Source: Candidatus Avelusimicrobium stercoris
GTDB lineage: Bacteria > Elusimicrobiota > Elusimicrobia > Elusimicrobiales > Elusimicrobiaceae
Assembly: GCA_002432025.1 (NCBI GenBank)
Contig: DJFE01000003.1
Coordinates: 23,534-40,316, forward strand
Length of the DNA stretch: 16,783 nucleotides
Reading direction: 5' to 3'
Below, piece after piece: positions 5,964 to 12,616 of this stretch. How positions within the stretch are numbered: position 1 is the first letter of the stretch; each line of letters starts with the position of its first letter. The notes under the pieces were generated by a model that searched no databases, was not told the DNA's origin, and was given only the letters and a program-made list of their open reading frames with translations. The translations under genes and the position numbers were made by a program.

Positions 5964-7151
5964 ATGGCTACACTCAAAACTTCTTTTTTAGGCATAGACT
6001 TTGAAAACCCCTTTCTGCTTGCTTCTGCTCCACCCACGGCCTTGATGGAAAGCATTGACGCCGCCTTTGAACTGGGTTGGGGAGGAGCCGTCATCAAAAC
6101 GATTACGCCTGACAATTTGGAAATGATTGAAGCCAGCCCGCGCTATGCGGTTTTAAAAGAACAAAACAAAATTATCGGCTTCCAAAATATTGAACTTTTA
6201 AGCCACCACACCGTAAAATACTGGTGCGAGGCTATTAATTACTTAAAAAAGAAACATCCCACCAAAGTAATCATCGCCAGCATTATGGCCCCGGTGGAAC
6301 AAAAGGCGTGGCAAGATTTGGTTTGTACGCTCAATAACACTCCCGCGGACGCCTTTGAATTAAACTTCTCCTGCCCGCACGGTATGCCGGAAAAGGGCGT
6401 CGGTATGGCTATCGGCACCAACCCGGAAATTTCTTCCCAAATCACCGCTTGGGTAAAGGCCGTGGCCAAGAAACCTGTTTTTGTAAAACTGACTCCAAAC
6501 GTAACGGACATTACCCGCATCGGGGCCGTGGTGGAACAGGCCGGGGCGGACGGTTTAGCCGCTATCAACACGGTACAGGGTTTTATGGGGCTTGATTTGG
6601 AAACGCTCCAACCCAATTTGAATATTGACGGACAGTCCACCTACGGCGGCTGCTCGGGTCCGATGGTAAGAGCCATCGGCCTGCGCTGTGTTACGCAACT
6701 GCGCAATACCACCAAACTGCCGATTTTGGGCCAAGGCGGTATTTCCACCTGGCAGGACGCCGCGCAATACATTGCCGCGGGTTCAGACGCCTTAGAGGTC
6801 TGCACCGAAGTTATGTTAAACGGGTACGGCGTAATTAAAAATATGAAGAAGGGCCTGCTGGACTATTTGGAACGAAAGGGCTTTGAAAGCATTAACGACC
6901 TAAAAGATAAGGCCGCAAAAACGATTACCTCGCACGAGGCCTTGCACAAAAAGACCTACCGCGTTAATCCGGTAATTGATAAAGAAAAATGCGTGTTGTG
7001 CGGTAAGTGCGCGCTTATCTGCCGGGAATCCGAACACCAGGCCATTACGCAAACCCCGCAAGGGATGGCGGTGGATTTAAATAAATGCGTGGGCTGCTCG
7101 CTGTGTAAAATTGTCTGCCCGGTACAGGCGATTGCGATGAAGGCCAATTAA
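5964..7151 (+). CDS. preA: PreA-type dihydropyrimidine dehydrogenase subunit (FMN / 2x[4Fe-4S])
   Basis: A 395-residue cytoplasmic protein. Residues 1-310 are a dihydroorotate-dehydrogenase-like FMN barrel, with NFSCPHGMPEKG at 134-145, KLTPNVTDI at 175-183, AAINTVQGFMGLD at 199-211, and GQGGISTW plus GSDALEV for the FMN phosphate. Residues 341-390 are a two-cluster ferredoxin domain, with CVLCGKCALIC at 343-353 and CVGCSLCKIVCP at 375-386. PreA with PreT reduces uracil and thymine using NADH. No preT lies in this window, and the residue aligning with the catalytic Cys of mammalian DPD is Ile150, so the actual substrate is less certain than the fold. The start at 5964 was chosen over 5925: it has AGGAG 8 bases upstream, and the earlier ATG lies inside the -10 box. 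Its own promoter and terminator make it monocistronic. Confidence 0.85.
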   Translation: MATLKTSFLGIDFENPFLLASAPPTALMESIDAAFELGWGGAVIKTITPDNLEMIEASPRYAVLKEQNKIIGFQNIELLSHHTVKYWCEAINYLKKKHPTKVIIASIMAPVEQKAWQDLVCTLNNTPADAFELNFSCPHGMPEKGVGMAIGTNPEISSQITAWVKAVAKKPVFVKLTPNVTDITRIGAVVEQAGADGLAAINTVQGFMGLDLETLQPNLNIDGQSTYGGCSGPMVRAIGLRCVTQLRNTTKLPILGQGGISTWQDAAQYIAAGSDALEVCTEVMLNGYGVIKNMKKGLLDYLERKGFESINDLKDKAAKTITSHEALHKKTYRVNPVIDKEKCVLCGKCALICRESEHQAITQTPQGMAVDLNKCVGCSLCKIVCPVQAIAMKAN

Positions 7152-7170
7152 AACGATGTTTTTTCACTTG

Positions 7171-7198
7171 GGGAGCCCTTGCGGGTTCCCCTTTTTTA
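7171..7198 (+). terminator. Terminator of the PreA gene
   Basis: GGGGAGCCC at 7171-7179 pairs with GGGTTCCCC (one G-T pair), loop TTGC, followed by six T. Confidence 0.9.
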
Positions 7199-7200
7199 TA

Positions 7201-7228
7201 TTGCAATCCGGGCGTTTTTTGCTATACT
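7201..7228 (+). promoter_or_regulatory. Promoter of the pilin gene
   Basis: TTGCAA at 7201-7206, 16 bases, then TATACT at 7223-7228 preceded by TG at 7220-7221 (extended -10). The transcript would begin about 34 bases before the ATG at 7270. An AGGGAGA ribosome binding site lies just upstream of the start. Confidence 0.65.
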
Positions 7229-7269
7229 ATGGTGTAAGCAATTTTTATTTTAATTTAGGGAGATAAAAA

Positions 7270-7782
7270 ATGACTGGTAACAATTCTGGTTTTACTCTTA
7301 TTGAACTGTTGGTGGTGGTGCTGATTATCGGCGTATTGTCCGCTATCGCGCTGCCCCAATACACCACGGCTGTGGAAAAATCCCGCGCCGCCGAAGCCCT
7401 CACGCTGATGAGCGCCACGCGCGATGCGGTGGAACGCTACCGCTTTCAAAAAGATGCCTGGCCGAGCGCCAACAACTTTGCGGTGTTGGATGTGGAAATC
7501 CCGCAAAATGGTTCCAACTACGGCGGCAAAAACTACAAAATTACGATGCAGCCATTAAGCGACCCGGCGAAATTTGTCATTAACGCTACCCGCAACACCA
7601 ATAAAGAGCAATACCAATTAAAAACGGTAATGGTAGATAACGGAAGCGTCATTCAAACCTACCGCTATTGCGGTGCAGTCAACGATGGGGCGGAAAAGCC
7701 CACCCAGTTAAAAGATAGCGACAAGAACGGGCAATATTGCAACGCTATTACAAACGGCAACCCGGTAAACGGTAAATTCTAA
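7270..7782 (+). CDS. Type IV pilin-like protein (prepilin)
   Basis: A 170-residue prepilin. The leader MTGNNSG is short, and prepilin peptidase should cut between Gly7 and Phe8, giving a mature N-terminus FTLIELL with the conserved glutamate at mature position 5 (Glu12). The hydrophobic helix runs to about residue 30 (LSAIALPQY). The soluble head follows and has two cysteines, Cys134 and Cys147, able to form the C-terminal D-region disulphide loop of type IVa pilins. It could be a major or minor pilin, or a type II secretion pseudopilin; the length and disulphide loop favour pilin. It stands alone with its own promoter and terminator, away from any pil assembly gene, as is common in Elusimicrobiota with many scattered pilin genes. 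This gene is the main basis for the taxonomic guess. Confidence 0.93.
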   Translation: MTGNNSGFTLIELLVVVLIIGVLSAIALPQYTTAVEKSRAAEALTLMSATRDAVERYRFQKDAWPSANNFAVLDVEIPQNGSNYGGKNYKITMQPLSDPAKFVINATRNTNKEQYQLKTVMVDNGSVIQTYRYCGAVNDGAEKPTQLKDSDKNGQYCNAITNGNPVNGKF

Positions 7783-7796
7783 AATTGCTTTTTGCT

Positions 7797-7835
7797 AAAA
7801 ACCCCCGGAGGCTTTTACAGTCCCCGGGGGTTTTG
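7797..7835 (+). terminator. Terminator of the pilin gene
   Basis: AAAACCCCCGG (7798-7808) pairs with CCGGGGGTTTT (7824-7834) around a 15-base loop, ending in a T-rich run. It lies about 15 bases after the stop codon. Confidence 0.8.
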
Positions 7836-7866
7836 TTTTGTACAAATGTAACCTTTTTTACAAACA

Positions 7867-7900
7867 ACAGATTCCCGACTACAACACTCGGGAATGACAA
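7867..7900. repeat. Palindromic intergenic element, copy 2
   Basis: A 7-bp stem (TTCCCGA at 7872-7878, TCGGGAA at 7888-7894) with a 9-base loop CTACAACAC, flanked by ACAGA and TGACAAA. Compared with copy 1 (44-80), three of the seven base pairs differ and all three are compensated on the other arm. Confidence 0.7.
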
Positions 7901-7944
7901 ACAGAAAAAAGGCCCTCCCTTTTGGCCAAAATAAGGTTGTTCCA

Positions 7945-8153
7945 TTAATCATTGCCTAGCGCATTGAGTTGCCGCCCGCAAGTCTGTTTCGTCAAAGAGC
8001 AACATTGCTCCCGTAGTGTGGCTACACTAATCGCTACCTAGCGCATTGATTTGCAGTCCGCAGGACCCCGCTAGGGTTGTTTCATAAGAGCGCGACACTA
8101 CAAAAATAGTGTCGCCCAATTAATCGCTACCTAGCGCATAGAGTTGCCGCCTG
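7945..8153. repeat. Three-copy repeat array at the host-prophage junction
   Basis: The block TAATC-(6 bases)-TAGCGCAT followed by TTGC.G.C.GC occurs with its AGCGC at 7958, 8040 and 8133, spacings 82 and 93 bases. The intervening bases of the first unit (GTC.AAAGAGCAACATTGCTC...GGCTACACTAATC) align with unit A near 3 kb. Two hairpins lie inside: TAGTGT-GGCT-ACACTA at 8014-8029 and GCGACACTA-CAAAAA-TAGTGTCGC at 8092-8115. The last copy overlaps the 3' end of the o-spanin gene. The rest of 7783-8153 holds the pilin terminator and palindromic element copy 2, and no gene. Confidence 0.65.
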
Positions 8154-8369
8154 CTAAGGCGCGGCCCGCAGGGCACAGGCGGTTTCAAAGGCCAGGATAG
8201 CGCGTAAGTTGTGCGGACTCAAATGAGCAAGTCCCTTGTCGTGCACGTCAAAGCGAACGCGGCAAACGGGTGCGCTTGCGCGCAAGTTTGTGTTCCCCGC
8301 GCAAGACGTCAAGCAAACGCTCATCAGGCACAGCAGCCACCTGCTCCAAGATTTTATCCATTTTTTCAT
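8154..8369 (-). CDS. o-spanin (Rz1-like outer-membrane lipoprotein)
   Basis: A 71-residue lipoprotein with basic n-region MKKWIKSWSR, hydrophobic WLLCLMSVCL and lipobox LTSC, with lipidation at Cys23. The mature 49-residue part would sit on the inner face of the outer membrane and meet the i-spanin to fuse the membranes at lysis. It starts inside the i-spanin gene in another frame (overlap 122 bases), the classic Rz/Rz1 overlap. I chose ATG at 8369: AGGAG lies 10 bases upstream within the i-spanin gene, while the frame-opening TTG at 8393 has no such site and would put an 8-residue basic tail before the signal. The mature part is not notably proline-rich, unlike lambda Rz1. The final codons lie in repeat-like sequence, so the natural C-terminus may have been altered. 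Confidence 0.72.
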   Translation of the reverse strand: MKKWIKSWSRWLLCLMSVCLTSCAGNTNLRASAPVCRVRFDVHDKGLAHLSPHNLRAILAFETACALRAAP

Positions 8370-8490
8370 TTTCTTTTTGCTCCTGTTTTGCAACGCGCAA
8401 CCGCTCTTTTGCGCGGCCCACGGCGGCGGACAATACGCACAGTACGCCCACCGCCATAGCCATCAGTCCGCCGATTAAGGCGTACATCAT
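8248..8490 (-). CDS. i-spanin (Rz-like inner-membrane lysis protein)
   Basis: An 80-residue protein with an N-terminal transmembrane helix (about 3-24) followed by a charged, helical, probably coiled-coil stretch (25-52: GRAKERLRVAKQEQKENEKMDKILEQ), then PDERLLDVLRGEHKL and a basic tail. This topology, and the lipoprotein gene nested in its 3' half, identify it as the inner-membrane half of a spanin pair. Its ATG overlaps the stop of the upstream holin candidate (ATGA, 4 bases), implying coupled translation. It is shorter than lambda Rz (153 residues), but short i-spanins are common in small phages. The only alternative is a generic small membrane protein; the nested lipoprotein argues against that. 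Confidence 0.72.
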   Translation of the reverse strand: MMYALIGGLMAMAVGVLCVLSAAVGRAKERLRVAKQEQKENEKMDKILEQVAAVPDERLLDVLRGEHKLARKRTRLPRSL

Positions 8491-8687
8491 TTTTTAGCCC
8501 CCACAAAAGAGCCGTCCGCATTAACGAGCGACAAGGCGGACAAAACGGCAATAATCTTGCCCAGTACGGCGTCATCCTTTTGAGTAGGCGTCAGTTTGAC
8601 GATTACCGTCGCCACGCCGACCACTCCGCCAATAATGGCAAGCACATCCTGCCAATGTTGGGTACACCAATTAATAAGTTGCGTCAT
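8487..8687 (-). CDS. Small membrane protein, holin candidate
   Basis: A 66-residue protein. Residues 14-32 (DVLAIIGGVVGVATVIVKL) form a transmembrane segment and 41-55 a weaker hydrophobic helix. Between them is the KLTPTQKDD..LGKI motif that I recognise from short phage proteins annotated as holins. A holin permeabilises the inner membrane to trigger lysis, and the position directly upstream of the spanin pair fits. The ATG at 8687 has AGGAGAAAT upstream. Holins are defined by function rather than sequence, so this is assignment by size, topology and place. Confidence 0.6.
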   Translation of the reverse strand: MTQLINWCTQHWQDVLAIIGGVVGVATVIVKLTPTQKDDAVLGKIIAVLSALSLVNADGSFVGAKK

Positions 8688-8702
8688 TTGTATTTCTCCT
8701 TT

Positions 8703-8921
8703 TTAGTTTTTTGCGGCGTTAAGTAAAATAACCTTAATGCTTTTTACGTCATCCGCAATCATATCCAACTTCACGTCGGAACGCGCCAAGCGCTCCTCGT
8801 GAGCAGATACTTTCTTTTCCAAAATTTCCACGCGCGGGGGCAGGCCATAAAGCGTAAAGAACCAAAACCCCACGGCCAGTAATATTCCCCCCGCATACAG
8901 CCAATCTTTGAGTTTGCTCAC
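8703..8921 (-). CDS. Small membrane-anchored coiled-coil phage protein
   Basis: A 72-residue protein starting with GTG at 8921, which overlaps the tail-fibre stop (GTGA, 4 bases) and has AGGAG about six bases upstream. Residues 7-27 form one transmembrane helix. From PPRVEILEKKVSAHEERLARSDVK to about 66 it is a heptad-patterned coiled coil (V31, L34, V38 and on). Such proteins sit in phage lysis cassettes (the haemolysin XhlA type has a similar make-up with the helix at the other end), so a holin-associated role is plausible. I do not recognise a specific family. Confidence 0.6.
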   Translation of the reverse strand: MSKLKDWLYAGGILLAVGFWFFTLYGLPPRVEILEKKVSAHEERLARSDVKLDMIADDVKSIKVILLNAAKN

Positions 8922-10360
8922 TTTCCACTCCTGCGTGTGGCGGCCAATAATTCCAACTGCCGCGCCTGCTGTTTAACGTGCGGGCTGACGGTGGAATTTT
9001 CACTCAGCACCACCTCGCGCACCGCCCGCGTAAGGCCCGTGGCCTGTTCCTGCATTTGCAAGGTATCGGCGCTTTCTGTATTTAGATAATACGCGCACAC
9101 CCACGGGTACAGCGTGGTATGGGCGGGCGTTACGGTCTCGCTCGCACCATAGACGACACTATCCAAGGACGCATCATTTTCCACATACGCCAAGGTGGTG
9201 GAAACGCTGATAGACGAGCCCGTCATCAGGGAATAGCCCTGCGTGTTTTGCACGCCCTTGGCGTAAGGTGGCAAGGAGGCTACGCCGCTTACATTGGGCG
9301 CGGCCGTATTGCTAATGGCTTTTACATTGGGCAGCCCGGCCTTACTTTGCGTAATGCCGTTTTCCCCGTCTGCGTTTTTAATGTAATTTGTCAGTTTGGG
9401 CAAACGTAAAGAGCCGGATACTTCATCCGCCACATAATACGGGCACTCGCCGTAGGTGGAAAGGGCTTCGTCGTACTGGGCTTTGGTTTTGCACAGTTCG
9501 GGGTGGCTTTTTACCCAAGCGTAAAAATCGGGGTACAGCGTGGCGCCACTAGCGATATATTCGCCCGTCCACAACGGCAAGGCCCCGGGGTTATCCGCCG
9601 CCGTTTTGCTCTGGCTCCAATACACCTCGCCCAAACTTTTGCCCAAGGAGCGCAAGGCATACGCGCGTGCCTGCTGGGCGTATGAAGCCGCCAACTCCGC
9701 AGACGCCTGCGCCGAAGCGGTCAGGCTTTCCCCCTGACTGGCAAGCGCGGCGGACAAGGTTTGCTGGGTAGAAGAAAGGGCTTCTTGGGCCTGCTGTTCC
9801 CGCGTGGCGATATCGGCCACGGCCTGCGCCGAAGCGGTTTGCGCTTTCCCGGCGTTTAATAGCGCCGCCTTGGCCGATACTTCCGCCTGATTGGCTGCGG
9901 TTTGCGCTTCGTCCGCCGCCCGCTTCACTTGGTTAAAAAACTCCCCGGCCCCGGGCGAAGCGGGCTCCACCGACGAGGGGTATTTAATACAGCGCGCGGT
10001 TTCTTCCCCCAACTCCTGCACGAGCAAGGTAAGTTTATCGTAAGCCTGTTCCAATACTTCGGCGTCCAATTCGCCTTGGCGCAATAAATCCACCTCTTGC
10101 GTGGGCGGCGTGTGGCGCAGGAGCGTAATCGTCCAATTTTCGGGCAAGGGCGCAAGGCCGCTGGCCTCTATCGGGTAAATAAGCGTATGGGTGCTTTCGT
10201 TCAACCGGTAATGTTCGGTTAAGCGGGTTTCCACGCCCTGGGGCGAGGTCAAAAACACCTGCAAATGGTCCGCCGACAACAGCGGGAAATCCACATCCCA
10301 TTGGGTGTTTTCGCCGTTCCCGGCGTAAATGCGTTTTGTAACTTGGGTGGAAATGGTCAT
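8918..10360 (-). CDS. Tail fibre protein (T7 gp17-type N-terminus, collar-like C-terminus)
   Basis: A 480-residue receptor-binding fibre. Residues 1-135 match the T7-type fibre N-terminal domain that attaches to the tail: an opening beta region (a KRIYAGNGENTQWDVDFPLL stretch), then LTLLRHTPPTQEVDLLRQGELDAEVLEQAYDKL-like features, seen here as ITLLRHTPPTQEVDL and ELDAEVLEQAYDKL. Residues 150-235 are Ala/Gln/Ser-rich with heptads, a trimeric coiled-coil shaft. Residues 245-350 (GEVYWSQSK, LPLWTGEYI, TLYPDFYAWVKSHPEL, TYGECPYYVAD, LRLPKLTNYIK) are a collar-like tip domain, followed by the usual GITQSKAGLPNV and a C-terminal helix. The ATG at 10360 is preceded by AGGAGAAA. No enzymatic depolymerase domain is seen, so it is an adhesin rather than a tailspike enzyme. 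Confidence 0.85.
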   Translation of the reverse strand: MTISTQVTKRIYAGNGENTQWDVDFPLLSADHLQVFLTSPQGVETRLTEHYRLNESTHTLIYPIEASGLAPLPENWTITLLRHTPPTQEVDLLRQGELDAEVLEQAYDKLTLLVQELGEETARCIKYPSSVEPASPGAGEFFNQVKRAADEAQTAANQAEVSAKAALLNAGKAQTASAQAVADIATREQQAQEALSSTQQTLSAALASQGESLTASAQASAELAASYAQQARAYALRSLGKSLGEVYWSQSKTAADNPGALPLWTGEYIASGATLYPDFYAWVKSHPELCKTKAQYDEALSTYGECPYYVADEVSGSLRLPKLTNYIKNADGENGITQSKAGLPNVKAISNTAAPNVSGVASLPPYAKGVQNTQGYSLMTGSSISVSTTLAYVENDASLDSVVYGASETVTPAHTTLYPWVCAYYLNTESADTLQMQEQATGLTRAVREVVLSENSTVSPHVKQQARQLELLAATRRSGK

Positions 10361-10368
10361 AGTTTCTC

Positions 10369-11640
10369 CTATAAATCAAAATACGTTTTAATTTGTTTGA
10401 GGGCGTTCAAACGCTCCTGCGGGTCGGAGGACGAACAGAGTACGGCGCGCTTTATTTCGTCCTGCGTGCTTGCGGGAAGCCCCTTCTTTTGCGCCCAGGC
10501 TTCTATTCCGGCGCACAGAAACGCGCCTGTTTTATCGTCCGCTCCGGCTTGGCGGGCCGAATAGGCGGCGGACAAGGCCAAAAATTCCCGCGCCGAAACT
10601 TCGCCCTTTTCAAAGGCGCGCGCGTTCTCTTTTTCTGTTCCGCTAAAATACAAACGGTTAAAGGTTCCCGCCGAAGCGTGCGGCGCGGACGCGCCAAACC
10701 GGGAAACCGCACGGGCAACCGCCCCGGTGTATTTAAGCGGGCTCAAAGCCAAGCGTTGGCGGGCCTCTTCGGGCGTACCGGCGGAAGCCAAAAACAAAAA
10801 CGCCTGCGCCTGTTGGGCAAATTCCTGTTGTCGGGCCTGCGCGCCTAAACCCGAAAGGCGCTCTAATACTGCCTGGTCCGACGTTTGCGCTTTCGCCCAT
10901 TTTAAGCGCGCTTCGGCGGAGCCGTCCGTTTGAGAAAGGGAATCATCCCAATATTTTTGCGCTTCGCTGCCCGCCTTGGCCGCGCCGATTAGCGCGGTTA
11001 GTTCCTCTTGCTCCGCCTTGGAAAACGACCCCGCAAACTTTTGATATACGCCCTGCGCCGCCTGATAATGTTGCGCCGATACGGCACGCTTAATGCACGC
11101 CCGAGCAGCCAAACCCCGCACTTGGGCAAGGTCCGCTTGCGCACTTTTGGCGGAAACTCCGGTGGCTATCAGACGGCTTTCGTACCCCGGCAACTGCTCG
11201 TTTAAATACGCGTCCAGCGCACGCGCCGACGGAGCAAAAGAGCCCGTTTCCACCAAGAGATTTTTTTCTTGGGCTAGGGCTTCGCCTGCCTGTTGGCGTT
11301 GTGCCTGCACTTCCCCGGCAAGGGCGGAAGCGCGCAAAAGCACCCAATCCGCCGCCGCGGGAGAATTGGCGTTTTGCACTTGATTAGCGGCCTTATCCAA
11401 GGCTTGCACCCCGTCGGAAACCGCTGATAACAGGGCCTGGCGCGTTTTTATTTCGCCTGAATTTTGCGTTTGCCCCTCTTGCTTGGCAGGAAGCAGCCGG
11501 GCCGCCGTGCGCCCCAATTCACCCGCCGCCTGCAAGGTGTTTTGATAGGTCTCTTTCAGGCGGACAGGGGACGGGGCGTTTTTTGAAACGCGCGGCGCGC
11601 TGTATTGCTCCCCTCGCGTGTAAGTTGGAATAGTTGGCAT
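10369..11640 (-). CDS. Putative internal virion / DNA-ejection protein
   Basis: A 423-residue Ala- and Gln-rich, almost wholly helical protein with no signal peptide, transmembrane segment or enzyme motif that I can see. In particular no lytic transglycosylase motif like that of T7 gp16 is visible. Its place, after the gp13- and gp14-like genes and before the fibre, is where T7 carries gp15 and gp16, the ejection proteins that form a channel across the envelope. It is far shorter than either (T7 gp15 is about 750 residues, gp16 over 1300). The N-terminus (MPTIPTYTRGEQYSAPRVS) is a Pro/Thr-rich lead often seen in such proteins. The ATG at 11640 has AGGAG 9 bases upstream. Function is assigned by position and composition only. 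Confidence 0.6.
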   Translation of the reverse strand: MPTIPTYTRGEQYSAPRVSKNAPSPVRLKETYQNTLQAAGELGRTAARLLPAKQEGQTQNSGEIKTRQALLSAVSDGVQALDKAANQVQNANSPAAADWVLLRASALAGEVQAQRQQAGEALAQEKNLLVETGSFAPSARALDAYLNEQLPGYESRLIATGVSAKSAQADLAQVRGLAARACIKRAVSAQHYQAAQGVYQKFAGSFSKAEQEELTALIGAAKAGSEAQKYWDDSLSQTDGSAEARLKWAKAQTSDQAVLERLSGLGAQARQQEFAQQAQAFLFLASAGTPEEARQRLALSPLKYTGAVARAVSRFGASAPHASAGTFNRLYFSGTEKENARAFEKGEVSAREFLALSAAYSARQAGADDKTGAFLCAGIEAWAQKKGLPASTQDEIKRAVLCSSSDPQERLNALKQIKTYFDL

Positions 11641-11653
11641 AATCTAAAAACTC

Positions 11654-12139
11654 CTAATTAAAAATAGAGAGCAACTGCTTGCTCCATTTCCACCACGCGC
11701 CCGAGCGTTTGGCGGCGCGCTTATATTGGTTGGCGGTTTCGGTTAAACTGCGGATTTTTTCGCCGTTTTCCAGTTCGTTTTCCCGCAGGGAATCCGTCAG
11801 CGTATCGTTTAACGCGTTTTCGTCCAACTGTGCATTTAAACGGCTGTTTTTAAGCAAGGTTTGCACCGTGGCGGATGAGGCGTTTAGGCCCGATGAGGCT
11901 AGCGCCGTTTGCTGGCTGCCCAGCGTTTGGCGGTAATTTTCGTACAGTTCCCGGTTGCGCTCTGCGGCGGATTTAAACAAATACTCCGCTTGGCGTTTCC
12001 CGGCGGCAGACACATATTCCGCCTGCCTGTTGGCGTCCTGCGCCAAGGCTTTGTAATAATCCTTTTCGGCCTTGCGGTTGCCAAAGACCGACGAGGCGGA
12101 CGACACGACATACCCCGCCTGTTTAATGACTCCTCCCAT
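11654..12139 (-). CDS. T7 gp14-like internal virion protein
   Basis: A 161-residue, strongly helical protein: small N-terminal MGGVIKQAGYVVSSASS, then a long Ala/Gln/Glu/Arg helix with repeats of the type AGKRQAEYLF..AAERNRELYENYRQTLGSQQTALASSGLN. The GSQ.AALASSG.N.SSATV turn is a recurrent feature of podovirus gp14-type ejection proteins. Size is close to T7 gp14 (196 residues), which inserts into the outer membrane during DNA ejection. The ATG at 12139 has a very strong ribosome binding site (TAGGAGGAAG) and lies inside the upstream gp13-like gene (17-base overlap), so the two are probably co-translated. Confidence 0.7.
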   Translation of the reverse strand: MGGVIKQAGYVVSSASSVFGNRKAEKDYYKALAQDANRQAEYVSAAGKRQAEYLFKSAAERNRELYENYRQTLGSQQTALASSGLNASSATVQTLLKNSRLNAQLDENALNDTLTDSLRENELENGEKIRSLTETANQYKRAAKRSGAWWKWSKQLLSIFN

Positions 12140-12608
12140 TTTTCTTCCTCCTAAAAATAAACTCTATAAACGTAACGCCTGACGCCATTAAAATACGCCC
12201 GGCGGTAAAATTAAGCCGCTTTACTAGCCGCACGGCGCGGGCGTAGCGGCTATCTACCCATACGGTGAGTTCTGGATATTCGCCCGAAAAATGCGCCACC
12301 AGTCCGCGCATACAGGCGAAAAAACTCTTGGGGATTTCTTCCACTTCTCCCCCCGTTAAAAGCCACACCTGCGCCCGCGCTCCTAATAAGTACGGCGCCA
12401 CAATTCCGCACACCGCCGCCACTTTTCCCCGGTGCAAGAGAGTAAAGGCGCAACGCGAAACCTGCGCAAAATACCTTATCAAAGCGCCGGGTTCCTGCCC
12501 CGGGTGCGAGGCGGCCAATTCCCGCCGGTCCTCCGCGCGCAAGGTTTGCGCCAATTTATAGGCATCCGGCGGTAAAAATTTGCGTAAAACAATGTTATTT
12601 TTTCTCAT
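12123..12608 (-). CDS. GNAT-fold gp13-like internal virion protein
   Basis: A 161-residue protein resembling the T7 gp13 group: a GNAT-like fold with LLHRGKVAAVCGIV, AQVWLLTGGEVEEIPKSFF, FSGEYPELTVWVDSRYARAVRLVKRLNF and a final beta strand. In T7, gp13 (138 residues) is needed for virion assembly and is not known to acetylate; an intact R/QxxGxG/A acetyl-CoA loop is not obvious here. I take ATG at 12608. The open frame extends to 12905 but the first 99 codons read through an AT-rich, low-complexity stretch antisense to the next gene and do not look protein-like. No Shine-Dalgarno sequence precedes 12608, so the start is the least sure part. The gene is separated from the gp12-like gene by the inverted insert at 12649-13368. 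Confidence 0.7.
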   Translation of the reverse strand: MRKNNIVLRKFLPPDAYKLAQTLRAEDRRELAASHPGQEPGALIRYFAQVSRCAFTLLHRGKVAAVCGIVAPYLLGARAQVWLLTGGEVEEIPKSFFACMRGLVAHFSGEYPELTVWVDSRYARAVRLVKRLNFTAGRILMASGVTFIEFIFRRKKNGRSH

Positions 12609-12616
12609 AAAAAGAT

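Noticed and set aside
8092..8115. Terminator of the phage late transcript (GCGACACTA/TAGTGTCGC hairpin)
   Set aside because: A good 9-bp stem but no T-tract follows on the minus strand; kept only as part of the repeat array.
8370..8393. TTG start eight codons upstream for the o-spanin
   Set aside because: The AGGAG at about 8384-8380 lies downstream of it and is correctly placed for the ATG at 8369, which also gives a normal lipoprotein signal.
10393..10848. 151-codon plus-strand frame opposite the ejection protein gene
   Set aside because: Antisense to an Ala-rich gene; composition is that of a reverse-frame artefact.
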